Source: Anopheles merus
Taxonomy: Eukaryota; Arthropoda; Insecta; Diptera; Culicidae
Reading direction: 5' to 3'
DNA: 64,000 nt
Assembly: GCF_017562075.2 (NCBI RefSeq)
Contig: NC_054082.1
Span: 1,360,501 to 1,424,500 of the forward strand
Positions 25,801 through 39,459 of the stretch are shown piece after piece (the first letter of the stretch is position 1; every line of letters starts with the position of its first letter). The notes beneath the pieces were generated by a model, which searched no databases, was not told where the DNA came from, and was given only the letters and a program-made list of their open reading frames with translations. Made by a program: the position numbers and the translations under genes.

Positions 25801-28800
25801 GGACGAGACGTATTGAGAGTGAGCGAGGGCGAGTTTGAGAAGACATTTCAGGATGTCACAAGGGTTGCCTGATATTGGCCGAGCAGCGCGTGTGACAAAC
25901 AGTACTTGAAACAACAATTTCCTCAACCGGTTCCCATATTCACACGTACTTCTTGTTCACTTTTGTTGTGTTTCAGTGTCGAACCATCGATTTTCTCAAG
26001 AAAGATACATTTTCTCTGGCAGCTCTGCTACACTGGGAGCAAAATTCCGACCATATCGAACGGATGTTTCAAGCATTCAGGTATGTCTGATTTTTAGACT
26101 GATTTGATTTGATCTAATTGGTAAAATCGAGTGAAAGCTATTAATTACACAGTACAGATAGAAAATTAATGAATAATTCCACCAAATCCCACTACCTCAT
26201 GAAACAAAAAAAAAGTATCTTTTAAATCTAAAATGTTTATAATTCGAGTATCCATTGAATTGGAATGATATTGAACGGTTGACAAATCAAACGAAGCTTT
26301 CATCAGCTTGACTAAACTACCAGTCACCAATGCAGATCACTTCCATCCGCTGCTGAATTGACTTCTATGACATTTAATGCATAATTTATAGGTAGCAATC
26401 GAGTCGTCTCCACTTTTGGAATCTAAAGGTGCGAGCGTTTTAACAGCAGAGTAAAATTGTTTTTGACAATATGTGTAAATTATCTAGATACGGCACAAAT
26501 ATTATTGGAAGTAGTTCATTTAAAATGGACAGAAACTATTGTACAAATATTTTAGTCGAAAAGATTCAGAAAATTTAAAATTTACGCTTGAATCCATTTG
26601 CATCTTTTCCATAATGTATATAATTAACACCACCAAGCTTTTCGTTCACATTCTATGTCGTAATACTGCTTCTACCATCACTATTCTACATTGCTAGCAT
26701 GCCTAACCTACTCAGGGAAGAATGAAGATGATATAAAAAAGGTTTCTGCTTTGAGAGTGAACTGAGTGCCTAAACCAGGAGGAAATCTGGTGAAATCTTC
26801 TCAATATGCATAGGAATAATGTAAAATTGTCCAGATGGCCCGATGCTTTGTAGCGAGATTTATTCCAACCGTCTGGCGCCTATGGTCGACCACCAAAACA
26901 GAAGGAAGCGCAAAACCAGCCCGTCCCAGAGGAAGGCGCCGATTTGCTGCCTGCCCCGCTCGGAGTGGAGGCAATTTCGCAAAACTTTTAAATTATATAG
27001 AAAATAACCGCACCAGATGTCGACAGTCATCTTAAAATATGAAACGATGAACTGGACGTGAGAGGAGCAAAAAAAAAAACTGGGAAGAAAACACTCACAC
27101 ACTCCCCGCAGCAAAGGTACGCAAATGCCACAAGGGATGAGCGAAGAGGCATTCGGAGGCAAAGATGCATAGTTTCCGTTCATTGCTGGCCTTTTTCACG
27201 GAATTCCCAGCGAGGGTTTTCTCTTTGTTTTGACATTTTCCACCTTTCAGAGATGTCTTCCCCTTCCCGGGTCCGTGATTGTCCTCGCGAGCGAGTACAG
27301 GCGGACTGATTTGTGGCTCGTCCAGCTGCCGTGCGGCACTTGGGCGGTGGGAAGTTTTTAACGCTTGGTGACGGTGTCCTCGGCATAACCTTCGCGTCAC
27401 ACCAACCAACCAGCACCACGCTGCAGCGTTGCATGACGTGCAATGGTGCAAACTGCCTCGGAACTTTGTTCCGGCACCCCGGTGTTCCGGTTCGTAATTT
27501 TCACGAATTCTTTTCATCGCTTCTTTTCGGCACCTTTCGCACAACAGCTTGCACCGTGCCGCGCCGTTCCGATTGTCCTGATGAGAGTTTGGTTGGGACC
27601 ACGCTTCCTGGTAGCGTCCTTCCCGTTTCGACAGCTGGCTTAGAGCCTGCGGCCCAAGTTCGTCTCATAATCCGGAATATATTGGAATCCGTAATTCGGC
27701 TAGAGCCCCGCCCCATGGTAGGCGAAAAGTTGGTGACGGTGGAAACCATTTCCAGCTGACCTACACGTCCCCACCAGTAAGGCCAGCAAATTGGAAGAAG
27801 GCTGCGCAAGTGAGTTGAAGAATGGGCTGTTCTTTACCCTTCCAACAGCAGATGGTTAGATTGCAGTAAAGGCGAAAATGATGGGGGAAAAAACTCCTTT
27901 TGTCAATGAATCTCAACAGCAACAACTGAGCTGATGCAAAAAAGTTGACGCACTCAGACAAAGGCGATGTGGTTTCCGTCCACCGAGTAGCTCTTTACTA
28001 AATCCAGCAGATGCTGGGGCTTTATGGGATTTAAACTAATGAAACTATTACGATTATTTTTATGATTATGATCCGGTCCAGAAAGATGCTAGTTGACTGG
28101 TGGACTGGCGCACCGGTGCAAATCGGGTGTCCTGGTGCGAGCTGACGTCAAATTTCTCGCCTTCATCTTGAGACGCTTATCTTTCATCAGCCGTGCCAGA
28201 CGCGGGGCTAGAGATTGTCACGGGACACAGATGGCCGCCAACAGTGTCCGGCGAAGGGGGAGGGGGGGACCGTTATGCCTTTGCTTCTCTGGATTAGGGC
28301 CAACCCTTCATGCAAGCAGAGATATTCCAGTTGGAATATGTTTTTTTTGTTTTGCTCTCCTGCCTCACTCGTAATTGTTTTTGTGTTTCCATACTCGAGT
28401 AATTCCAGCAGTGCTTGGCTCTGATTGGTCTGATGCTTTTCCTTTTTTCCTACACTCCTGCGCTCTTTGCTCTATCTCAGTAGTTCGGCAGCGTGTATCA
28501 TTCCAACCACATCCTAATCCTTTCGTGGGGAAGGAAAACAGGTCATTTGAATGCTATTAGGCAGATGACTGTCCTCCGCAGACCGCCGGCACGCCAAGCA
28601 CGAGCGAGCAGAGTTGGTACTACCGGCTAAGTAATTCATTCCACACCGGATAGGGCCGGGAAAAACGCACGATAAAGATTAGATCGAGCCGCTTTGTCTG
28701 ATAATGAGGGCGGTTAAAATTAGTTTCACTTGATTGAATTTGAATGGACGGTGGCAGGCTGGCTCGTGCGTCAGAATCAGGATGCCCTATCAGCACCAAC

Positions 28801-31800
28801 AGATCATGAAACAGATGCACTCAAGGGGAACTATTTTCGGGCAGGACGATCGTGAACGGCTAACCGGTGAACTTTATGGATCAAACAGCAAATGAGTATC
28901 TTGCATCGGAGATGAAGGTAAGCCTGCGGCACGGAAAAGGATTATTCAAGACACTGAACACCGGTTAAGCAGAGCATTTATCAAAACATCGTTTCACTTT
29001 AAGCGACATTTTCCTGCCTCCATTTCGGCCTGATTTTCATTCCTAGAAGTTCTTGTCACCTGAGCTAAGCTGAGGATGCTTTGCGAATGAAAACACGCAC
29101 ATCTGCAGCTTTGATTTTGTAATGATTCGTGGAAAATTGCCCAACCGGTGCTTCCTGCGTATTGGTGCTGTCTTCCAACAAATACCGCTCGGCGTTGTAG
29201 ACTTTTTGCGCTTAATCTTCCTTGGAAACTTCCAGTAAGGAAGGGCGGCGTGTGAGGCACGCTTGTTTTTACACGATTGCTACTCATTTTAAGCCCACGG
29301 GCTGGTATTCAATTAATCAAAATGATCAGAATCAATCTTGGCCCGTCTCGGGCCAACGCCTTAAGCTCACAATATCTCACATTACCGATGCACACCTTTA
29401 CCTGGAATTCGGTACGCTTCCATCGAACAGCTCTTCGCCTCGGCTTCAGTGTCCAATCCTCTCACCGGGGTAGATTTCCAGGGAATTTTTCCAACACCAT
29501 CCTTTTCCCAGTGTTGATTGTTGATTTATAATTCCAATTAGGGATTTTGTTAAAGGTCTTTCGAGATGCAGTCGGTTAAGGTAGAAACGGAACTTCTGCC
29601 CGAAACGCAAAAACGGATCCGTTTGCCTTCAGTTTGGTTCGAGAAGCGGTGATACAATTTGAACCATGGTCGATGCTAAATTAAAACAGTTTATATAATT
29701 AATTAATTTTACGACAGATTATCCGGGCGAGTGTTCGTCTCGATACGAACCGGCAACGGTTCGGTTGCGATGTTCCGCACGTTCTGGGAAAATCAATCCT
29801 GCGTTCGGATGAATCACAGGTACATGCACTTCCGCCGCCCTTGTACACATTTCCAGCGAAAGATGTGAACGGTAAGGCGGACGAGTTTGCTTTTGCGCCA
29901 TAAACAAAGACACAAGCAGTGAGCCGAAAAGTGTCGGCTGTAATCTTGCCGGAAAGCCTTCGAGAAGTTGTTAGTTAATCGGGAAACGCCCATTGCCGAC
30001 GGGGTGCTAGACCATCGCCAGCGGGATCACGCCCAACCACTAAATCGCTTTACAAAACTCGACGTACCGAAGGTGTACGTTCGAGCCCGGGTGGTGCTGC
30101 CTTGGCAACTCCCAGAAGCATCTTAAGTCAAGCGAAAATTAATTTAGTTTTTATAAGCCGGCCGGTTCGAACGACCACTCCCTGGATCGTTTACAGGCAA
30201 TGGCAGTAATGAATCATACGCTCATACCTCTCGCAGACGACCCTTGGGAAGCCCCGACAACCGTAGCTCCTTAGATTGCAAACCAATGCTCGAAAGGGTT
30301 AGGCAATAATAAAAGCTTTGTACCGTCCGGAAGCACCAATATTTCTCATTTAAACACCCCTTTCATGGACGAACGGCTAACGCCAGTAAAACGCAATGTC
30401 CACCCCACACACCCACCAGATTCACCCGCATTAACGCGCTCCATTGTGGTGGCAATTTATCCACACGAATTTTGGTCCAGCGTCGAGATGAAACACACTC
30501 ACACACATGCACACTCACACACACACATGCACTCTCTGTTTCTAGTGACGAATTCATCGCATTCCATCACAACCATGACGAAGGTCACATTGATGAGTTT
30601 CAATCAACGCCACCGAAGACAAGGAAGGGTTTTGCGTAGATGGAGCAAGGGGGAAGGATTACTGTGGTTCGTCTTTGTAATGAACCGCACCAGCCGACGT
30701 CCCGTATGGGAAGCATTCCACTTGGTTACCACCGCTTGGGTTTGTCCGGAAGCGAAGCCCCACGGCACGGCCTGATGTGCTTTTACGTAGTAAGGAGCAC
30801 AGCTTCGTGAGAAAATCGTCCCTCGACCCATTCGGTGTGGTGTATTCGAAAAGGATTTTCCAACATACCCCACACTACGCCACTGGACCTTATTAGAGCG
30901 TTCGGAACTGTCGCGTAATGTTCATCCGAGTGGAAAGCGAATGAGTGGGGGGCCGTGCCGAGGAATCCGTACGTGAAGTAAGAGGAATTTGTCAATCAGA
31001 TCATGTGTTCAGTCCTGCTCCCAGGAACTGGCCCATCGTCGCCGCAACCTGCTTTCTCTCTCTCTATCTCCACAGTGTGCTGATGTGAAATTAAGAACTT
31101 GTTGGGTATCACTTACACTCTTCGTCGTTGGAAATGAGTCAATTCTCAGAAAGAAATGAAACGATTCATGCCTTTTGTGAAACAAATCCTTGTTACAAAC
31201 ATTATTATAACGAGCTGTTATAAGGGCTGTCCCCGGGGATTTCCACGAAATCGATTAAAGTACTCATATAAAGTGAGACCATGACGCGCTCTCTCTCTCT
31301 CGAGTCATCGGGAACAGCGATCCTTAAGACTGGTGTTTTTAATTTAACAAACAACGAAACTTTCTTCATTACTAGGCACCTGTATTTTTCATTGTTCTCC
31401 AAACTTTAAGGAGCTTTCCGGGAGCACATTTACTCAAGCCCCTGCCCGCAGGGTGATGTGTTGAATGAGGAACTTCCAGAACGCCCGGCTGTGCTGATCA
31501 AACGGCAGCTTATTCGGTCAAGCACGTCCCAACGTCACTCGGTCGCTTGACGGGGCCTATCTCTGTCCGTCAACGGCTCATTATCGTATCCAGGTAGGGT
31601 TAGTGTTTGTGCTTACCACGACAAAGCACCCTCCCGTTTCCGGGGTTTCCGAGCCTCCCGCCGGCCGCAACCGGAGCGAGGACTGTGGGGCAACTAGCAG
31701 TGTGGCGAGGATTCTCGTTAGACATGAAACATTACAAGTGATTAAATGAGGGCTTTTGATCTTTCCGAGGGGAAGTCTCGAGGCTAAAGGAGTGACGCGT

Positions 31801-32570
31801 TACAGCGAATCTGACACTTCACATCTTTGCATGCATGTTTTGCACCAGCGACGGCCTGTTCCCGCAGGCCGTACGAGGACGAGTGCCGAGACCAAGACCA
31901 AGCAGCTCCAGCCTAACATTCATTCGCTTGCAGGCCCCGGCAACGATGTGAGAACCCTTTTTAATTATGAATATTTCATTTCATGTCGAGGCTACACGTG
32001 GCGGAAAGGCCACGCGGCGGTAAGCAACGGACCAAAACAAACTGGGAGCGGTTGAGATTTCTGGAAGACACGGTTCCACCAGAGCAGGAGCACAGTACCA
32101 TGCACGCCGTGATACTGTTTAAAAACCAACAGAACAGCAGCTCCAAGGATCCTCGAGCCCCGGCGGAAATGTGTAATGACTTACTTAGGTGCAAAGCCCT
32201 GCCGTTCAACAACACGGGATTTTGATGCTGTTTTCCTCCCATGGCGCCACTATACACCTTCCGAAAATTCCCATTTTTTCTTGGGTTCTTTCTTTGCACA
32301 GGGCACACCGCAAGCATGCACCCTAGAATGCTTACCTATGCAGAAGCAAACGTTCGTTCGGTCGGATGTTTTCTCAAATTTTCACTCCAGCCGCTGTCCG
32401 TCCTGAGCTATACGATACACCCGGTAAGTCACCCGCAGAAAGCGCATTGATCGTTTTTCCTACATTTTACAGCGCTCCCCGTGTCTGTTGGTCCGCTCCA
32501 GCATCAGCTTCCGGTAGGAAAGTTTCCTGCTTCCTGCAGAGAGCTTCAGTCATTTTCCAAGAAGTGTCTA

Positions 32571-32587
32571 TGTGTGTGTGTGTGTGT
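32571..32587. repeat. (TG)n microsatellite
   Basis: About eight TG units. Confidence 0.9.
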
Positions 32588-32868
32588 TTTTATGCCCTTT
32601 TTCCCTCTATCCCGCCGCGTATATCCATTCGACGCAGACTCAACGCTACCGTAAAATCCCCGGTTGACGTGTTTGACTTTGTTTCAGCGCGACTTAAAGC
32701 AAACGTTGGTAAAAGTTCGTCCCCTCGTCGCTTTAGGGAGGTAAAGTGGTTAAAAAAAAGGTTACAGAAGCGTCGGTCCAAAGTCCTCGTTCAATATTTG
32801 TGCACACTCGGGCGAACAAAATCCCTACACCGCCACTCTTTCGCTCTCTTTCCTTCGCACTTTCTCCC

Positions 32869-32886
32869 TCTCTCTCTCTCTCTCTC
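32869..32886. repeat. (CT)n microsatellite
   Basis: About nine CT units within a pyrimidine-rich stretch. Confidence 0.9.
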
Positions 32887-33619
32887 ACTTATGGCTGGGC
32901 TAGTTGTTCCGAAACGACAAGCGCTTGCCTGCAGTAATGGGAACATATTGCGCTAGTCTGGAAACTGTTGTTTGCATTTTGTTTCATTTTGTGTCGCGCT
33001 TCGCCGGAACGCTCTCATCAAATGCAACCGTATCGTGTAAAAGTTGTTTTTGATATGCCCTGCCCTAATGTAATAGAATACAGAACACAAATCGTACTTA
33101 CTGCAGTGTATATAGAAAACTAAATTATTATTCCATCAAAAGTCCTGTTCATATGCTTTCTAAATTTCGGAGTATTCCATGAATACAACCAGTAATCAAT
33201 ACTGATCATCCAACTCAAAACAAACCACCTCCGCGAAAAATCTCTACCAAGTCCCATGCACATTGTTTCTAATTCATCACTCCGTTACCCGTAACCGCCT
33301 TTCGGAGCGTTTTATGAAAATTGATTAATTTTCCCAACCTACATCCACTAATTACTGATTGAGTTTCAAACACACTTCACACGCCTCCAACGCTTCACAC
33401 GCACAGTAAAATCGGTATTATAGCATTCGCCTTTCCAGGAACTGCTCGCCCCAAAACAAACCAACACCATTAATTGACGCCCAAAAGGCATGAAATAATT
33501 ATTGAGTTTATTAGTTAAAAATCATACATTGTCCTAGCTGAAACCGAGCTAAAATGCACAAAATATGATAATGATCGGGATCCGCACTGTATGCTCAAAT
33601 TAGTAGTGTTCTGACAGTA

Positions 33620-33635
33620 TGTGTGTGTGTGTGTT
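33620..33635. repeat. (TG)n microsatellite
   Basis: About eight TG units. Confidence 0.9.
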
Positions 33636-34705
33636 TGATGTTGGCTAATTTCAGTACTCGCAACTAAAAAAAACAAAGCTGAACTGGGCATGAAAAGCCC
33701 CAATCATTGAGACCTACCCCCCGCTCATAAAGCCAACCAAATCAGGCAGGATCTTTGGCGGATTTGTTTAGTGCGTTTGCTATTAACCGCTCGATCTGTG
33801 CTCATTCGCGTGTGTACATGTGTGTCTGGCATTCCCATTGGAGGTAAAAACATGTGGCAATATTTGTGCACCACCTCCACTCCCGTTCCCGTTCCCGGCA
33901 GTGCAAAGGGCAGTGTGAAGTTTGCTTTCTAAACGCAATTTTCACGCAAAACAATAAGCGCCAACAATTATTGTCATCAGTACGTCATCTCCCCTGCCGC
34001 ACGCGGTAAACGCCACTGCTCCACTGCTCTTGATTTGGCTCATCATTATCATTAACGCAAATTTTGAAAATTCATTCGACGTCGCCCACCGCCCGAACCC
34101 ACCCAACCCAAGTGCACCGGTGCAATTGATACTTGGCACATCCTGCCCCCGGGGCAACCACGATACGATACCGACTGCTGGCTTATTGGCTTTAATTGGA
34201 CGGGGTCGGTGTGGGAGGGGGCGACGAGCTGTGAGCAGCGCATTCCTTCCACCGACTGCGCTCGCGTGTGCAGTTGATTAGCGTTTCGCTGCGGGAGGCT
34301 GGGCGGCCGGGCGGCGGCCCGAATCTCTGGCAAAAACATGAAAGAGATTGGCTTCGATGGCAAATTTGTTCCTTGCAAAACCCAAATTTGTCCGCAATAC
34401 CCAAACCCGGTAACAGCGTTTGATTGCGATCACTCATTAGTGAGTCCGGTGGGTTTCGTGTTTGAAATTAGCTTCCCGCGTTATTCTGCGTTAATGACAT
34501 TTCCCATTTGTGTGCTCGGGTGTCGAGGGGATGGATTTTTATGGCATTTGTGATTATTTGACTTTGTGCGGCCAAGTCCCACGTCACACACGCTCGTGAG
34601 CCGATGGTTGGGCATCGTCCCCGACAGGCCCTACGGAACTGTAACCGAAATGTGTAAACATTTGCATGGTTACAGTGTAGCAAACATGCGTACGATTTAA
34701 ATTAC

Positions 34706-34979
34706 CTTTGCGAATGGCAAATTGATGCAAATTAAAATATCCTCTCGCAGGAAAGTCGTTGTACAACATGCGTTGTCCATGTGTGTGTGATATTTCTGCC
34801 AGTGCTTTTGCACCTTCCCTAACGGGATCGGATTGATCCGGAGCTGCCCGCACTGCTCCATCGGATCGTTTGATGCTACGCCCATAAACTCCCTTTCCAG
34901 ACGCCAGCACCAGCAGGCAGAAAAGGGCAGGAAATGGATTTAAACAATAAAACCGGCGACTTACTACCCGAAAGACCAT
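34706..34979 (-). CDS. Candidate first coding exon of a secreted peptide precursor
   Basis: From ATG 34979 the frame gives a basic n-region (VVSRRF), a hydrophobic core (PFPALFCLLVLA, residues 16-27) and a small-residue end (SGKGVYG), which is the layout of a signal peptide, followed by IKR, a dibasic site. It runs 91 codons to a donor-like AAAG|GTAATT at 34705-34700, phase 1. Two earlier in-frame ATGs exist at 35003 and 35045. The mature part (for example REGAKALAEI, NLHQFAIR) is hydrophilic without cysteines. This would suit a hormone-type or other small secreted precursor, but I do not recognise a peptide family. Third-position GC is low (about 40 percent), which argues against a typical coding exon here. 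If not spliced, the frame reads on to 34584. Confidence 0.3.
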
Positions 34980-35590
34980 TCCTTGCTGATAAGAAGCAGC
35001 CATCGCAGACACTGCCGGAAGCCGGGGGTCCATTAAATAAATCATTGAATAATAAAATTATACACACGCCATAAATATGCTTCGCTTGTATGTTTATTCT
35101 CGTTATTTATAGTGAGCTGGCTGCGGTGACGTTTTCGGGGCGGCGTTTCTCGGGCCGCCCTTACCGCCCCCAGCGAATGGCCCTATCCGGGTTTTATGGC
35201 CACCGCCAGTTGGGGTTTGATGGGAAAAATCCGCACGAGAAAGCGCTTCCGATTTGACTGACTTGTGTTTCGTTGACAGATTTTACTGCAGCACAGTAGT
35301 CGCCCGGAAGCGCGGAAGAGTTATGGAATGAAATAAATCGCTCAAGGAGGCAATATCAACCAGAAACGGGTAGAAGGATGCTTTGCTTGGTTGTGTTGTG
35401 TTGGTTGGAGTTTTGACAAATTCTCACAGCCATCATCAGCTTCCAATTATGCATCAGTGTAATGAAGGAACAGGCACACACACACACACACGAACGTAAG
35501 AAAAGAATATTCAGCAGCAGTCACATTATTGATCAAAAACTTTCCATTTCGAATGAAAAATGGAACCGTCCCTTTTACGAATGAAGCTTT

Positions 35591-35598
35591 TATAAATA
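35591..35598 (+). promoter_or_regulatory. TATA-box-like element TATAAATA
   Basis: A perfect TATAAATA lies 57 bases upstream of the ATG of the long frame at 35648. A start site some 30 bases downstream would leave a short leader before that ATG. In AT-rich insect DNA such octamers also occur by chance. Confidence 0.25.
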
Positions 35599-35647
35599 AA
35601 GTTGGATTTGCTTTGTTGCACTCGGCATAAAGGGAACTCGAGGGGAG

Positions 35648-36409
35648 ATGAGAGAAAGGTTTCTTTTGCCCATGCTACAGCTTCATCCATCAAGCTTCAT
35701 AAATGAAAAATTATGTCTTTGTGTGAACTTACGCCAGCGGACGGTTGTCCCAACAGTGAAACATAACTCAAAAAATGCGCGCCGCGTAAATGGAGCGTCC
35801 AGGACGGGGACGGGGACGAAAGCACTAAACAACAAAGGCGAACCGAACGTCGGTCGGGATGGGACGCGCACAAACACAAAGCAAGTATCGAACAATTTCG
35901 AGAACGCGGGCCAGAGGTATAGCATGACGATGATAATTAATCGTAGAACTCAAATTAATTCAGCTGGAAGCGGAGATCCTGCAAACGAACCGAGTAAGAC
36001 AATCAGCACCGCGCGTAGGACACAATGTGCAACCGAAGAGAAAGTAAACTGTTTGTTTCGCGGAAGAAACACCATGTCCGAAACAGTGGAAAAGGGATTG
36101 TGTCCCTTTGTTGTTGAAGTTTTCTTTTTTTTCGCAGCAGCAGCAGCAGCAGCAGCAAGATCGCCGCTGATAGCGAGATGGTGGTCTATTTTTGTAAAGA
36201 CCCAAGAAACCCAAACCTTGCCTTTCGCCGTTCGTTACAATCAAAGGAGAAAGAAAATGGCACAAATCAGACCGGAACGAACAACAACGAGTCTGCAGTT
36301 TTCTTTTTGCACGACCGAAAACCAAAAAAAAACCGAACACTTTCCACTGCTCGTGTTAATTACTCCGCATTTGCTCGCGCTGCTTTGTGGAAGTGTGCTT
36401 CTGGCGTAA
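35648..36409 (+). CDS. Candidate single-exon gene, 253 residues, low-complexity protein
   Basis: This is an uninterrupted frame of 253 codons from a real ATG, longer than expected by chance in DNA of this composition. A TATAAATA lies at 35591-35598 and an AATAAA at 36728-36733, so a compact transcription unit is possible. The middle (about residues 35-130) is hydrophilic, rich in Asn, Thr, Arg and Gly. Residues near 158-170 are a run of Phe followed by about eight Ala; the Ala run comes from a GCA repeat at 36134-36157, which may only have kept the frame open by chance. A hydrophobic stretch closes the C-terminus (LLVLITPHLLALL). No family recognised. It lies about 0.7 kb from the divergent candidate at 34979. 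Confidence 0.22.
   Translation: MRERFLLPMLQLHPSSFINEKLCLCVNLRQRTVVPTVKHNSKNARRVNGASRTGTGTKALNNKGEPNVGRDGTRTNTKQVSNNFENAGQRYSMTMIINRRTQINSAGSGDPANEPSKTISTARRTQCATEEKVNCLFRGRNTMSETVEKGLCPFVVEVFFFFAAAAAAAARSPLIARWWSIFVKTQETQTLPFAVRYNQRRKKMAQIRPERTTTSLQFSFCTTENQKKTEHFPLLVLITPHLLALLCGSVLLA
36134..36157. repeat. (GCA)n microsatellite
   Basis: Eight GCA units, read as an Ala run in the frame at 35648-36409. Confidence 0.95.
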
Positions 36410-36671
36410 AATAATGCGCAAAAATCCATGCCTCCATTAAGTTTTTGCGCGCCCGGCAATGACACAAAAGCTCAAAATATTTTGATTGTTTTACATCATG
36501 TCGCACACACAAATAATGATAGCTGGGTTACATCAACTTGATTGACAGCCGTCTCTCTTTGCCAAAACCAAAGTCCAAAGTCCGCTTCGGTGCGTACGGT
36601 TGCGCCGTGTGTGTGCGTGTGCTTTTAATGAGTCCTAATTTGTGTACTGCACATGGCGCGAATTAAAAACG

Positions 36672-36686
36672 CTCTCTCTCTCTCTC
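36672..36686. repeat. (CT)n microsatellite
   Basis: About seven CT units. Confidence 0.9.
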
Positions 36687-38261
36687 CCTTTGTCTTTGTG
36701 AACTTTGTGCACACTGTTTCCAGCTGTAATAAAATCACCTCAATTAATGTCTCCCCACCACCACCCGGGTTGAAATGGAAAAAAAGGTTGATGCGCAAAG
36801 TATTGCGTTAATTGACATCCATTCGTGTTAATGAGCGTGTTCCCATGCTAGTTTCGGCGCATCAAACGGAGCGAGCGGAAGGATAACATAACGCGCCTCG
36901 TGTGACGTTCGTTTGTGCTGTAATTTACACACCGACAGAAAATGGTAATTGTGTGTAGCGCGCCCAGTACGGGAACATGTAAACATTGTACGAAAAACGC
37001 CGCCATGTAAATTAAATATAGCCATGACTGTTACGCAAACGGTCCCGGGGCCACTTCTCAAGTTCAGCCCAGGTTCGTAAATCCAAAACGACATACCCCT
37101 TTTTGTTGGGCGGGATGGGATGGAAAAGTTTTGCGTCCCGCCAGCGCCGAAGAAACATGCGCCGAAATTGTAACGAGATAATGCTCTTCTAACAACAACT
37201 TTTTCTCCCGCGAGAAATACCCAAACCGCAGCCAGCCCAATTCTTGCCCTCCCGACACAACCGCCGGAATCTGCGCCGTTGGTGGGGGGCAGCCACACCA
37301 CAATCACACACTCACCCGTACAAAAGGGCCCCAAAAACGCCTGGCCAAGGGTGGGGGAGAGGGTTGTGGGTCAGGGGGTTTTGCAAAGTTTTACCTCAAA
37401 TCTTCCTGCCGCACGTCGGTCCCTTGGTCCCGAATCCGACCGCCCCGCACCGGCGTTACGACGTCATCTGGTGAAATTTTATACCGTCCCTCCAGAAAAA
37501 AGGGACCCGGTGTTTGTCTTTGTCGCTTTCCCAGAAGGTAAGCCACTTCACCTTTTCGTTTTATCGTGATTATGTCGGCCCCGCTTTGCAACAATTATTC
37601 ACACGCACAGTCCTGGGAAATGGTTTTATTTATGCTCGTACTTCGTCACACGAGCCAGCCAGAGGAAACGCCCGATATTCCCGGTGACGACGACTTGCTT
37701 TCGGGCGTGGAACTTTTCCCCCCAACCTTCATCAATTGAAAGCACACCCATCCAGGCGTGTTACCGTAGGGAGGTGGGGAGGATGTAAAAGAAACTCGCT
37801 TTCCTCGACAAGGTACGGGGTCTTGTCACTCAAGAAACATCGCTTGGCAAACGCTCATTTTCAGCTCACGAATGGCGGAATGGCGCAAAAAATAAACAGA
37901 CGAGGCGAATAATAATATTTACTGGCTGCAGTGGCGTCCCCGCCCTCGAGCAAGAGCTGGCGCTGGCCAAGCAACAATGTTGTGTTCGAGCAAAGTGTTT
38001 CGCTAAACGAACCAATACGGACGAGCGGCAAATGACGAGCGGCAAACGATTCGCACCCCGACCCCAGCCCCTTTGCCACTTTGCTCGGCAAACATCGCGA
38101 AGGACGCCTGGTGCCTGTCGATCGATCGAGCGTCTACAAGAAAACACAACGTTCGAGTATAGATGGATCATGAAATCAGCGATTCGCTGTCGTTCACGGG
38201 TACCGCAGCGGCAGCGTTCCGGCTTCACTCCGGCAAGGACGCTTGCAATCAGACGCGCGTT

Positions 38262-38282
38262 TGTGTGTGTGTGTGTGTGTGT
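38262..38282. repeat. (TG)n microsatellite
   Basis: About ten TG units. Confidence 0.9.
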
Positions 38283-39443
38283 TTTCGTGTATTTTTCTTC
38301 TCCCCGGCTGCATTTGCATAATGATTATTTTACACTTCGATCGTGACAAGGTTCTGGTGGCGGCCCACCCAACACAGACCATCAGGCGACCGACGACTTT
38401 GTAACCGAACGGGGGCTTGGGGAGACTGTACAGCAAAGCAAATAGATGAAAATATAAAAGAAATGGAAATAGCATGCCATGTTTCTCAATAAAGAAACAC
38501 ACACCGAGAAAGTAATTTTGTCCCGCAGGCCGCAGAAACACGGTTGTTGTGACATTTCCACAGGTTGTTGTTTTCCACAGTGTTCCCGTGCCCGCGTGCC
38601 AACAGCGGGGCAAACAGTCAGCGAAGGGATGCCTTGCTTCTTCGATTGCGATTGCGAATCGGGGACAAATTCAACAAGCCATAAAGAAACCCATTATCCA
38701 ACTGTTTCACCACGTTCCAGTTGCGCGATCTGCGCTTCAATAATTGCTCGTCGTCGCTGCCGATACGCGCGAACGGGGGTGGAACGGGTGCCAGCTCGTT
38801 TATTTTTCAATGGAACCGCGACCACCGTCTGGGAAGGACCGAAGTGCGTAAGGGTTTTTTTGTTTAAATTGTGCTCTCGATGCGCATGAAATGTCATGCC
38901 GGTGGCGTGAAGTTATTGAACAATTCGATTAAGTGCCTGCACGTGTGCACTCCACACAATGTCCGTTGAGGTGAGTTTGGGCAAAATGGGCTGAACAAAA
39001 AAAAAAACGCTAAATGCTTTCCTTTCGTACAGGTGTAAGGACACTTAATGTTACCAGCAGCCGGCTTCGAAGGCCAACCGTGAGTGCCCTTCAAACAGAC
39101 AATTGCCCAAGATCGTGAAGCCGCCGCCGGCTAAACAATCGATCGATGGTGACTTGGCTGAATGAAGAAAAAAAACGCGTCACTTTGCGGGACATAAATT
39201 CACACTTCTATTTGAAGAGAGCGCAGTCCGAACCCGCCCCCAAATGTCCACTGCCCAGCGAGGGTGGATGTGCCTATGTCGATGTGTCAAATGGTGGCGA
39301 ATTTATCTGACATCTGAGTCCGCTGGACGAATTGTTCCGTGGGCCCGTGGTTCCGAAAACGTTCGGACGAAAAACATGAAATGTCACAAGCGGACCGGCC
39401 AGATAGACGGTGAGCTTCAGGCGTTCGGCGTCCAACAACGGGA

Positions 39444-39459
39444 TGTGTGTGTGTGTGTG
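39444..39459. repeat. (TG)n microsatellite
   Basis: About eight TG units. Confidence 0.9.

Larger units (their letters stand above)
18367..34705. other. Gene-poor stretch with AT-rich deserts
   Basis: Very AT-rich around 26100-26800 and 33040-33500. GC-rich patches near 22.5-23.2 and 27.3-27.8 kb carry open frames on both strands without a consistent splice model. Microsatellites at 19307-19322, 21437-21450, 22861-22882, 32571-32587 and 33620-33635. Confidence 0.4.

Noticed and set aside
27313..27759. 148-codon + strand frame
   Set aside because: No ATG near its start, and the - strand is equally open over the same GC-rich patch.
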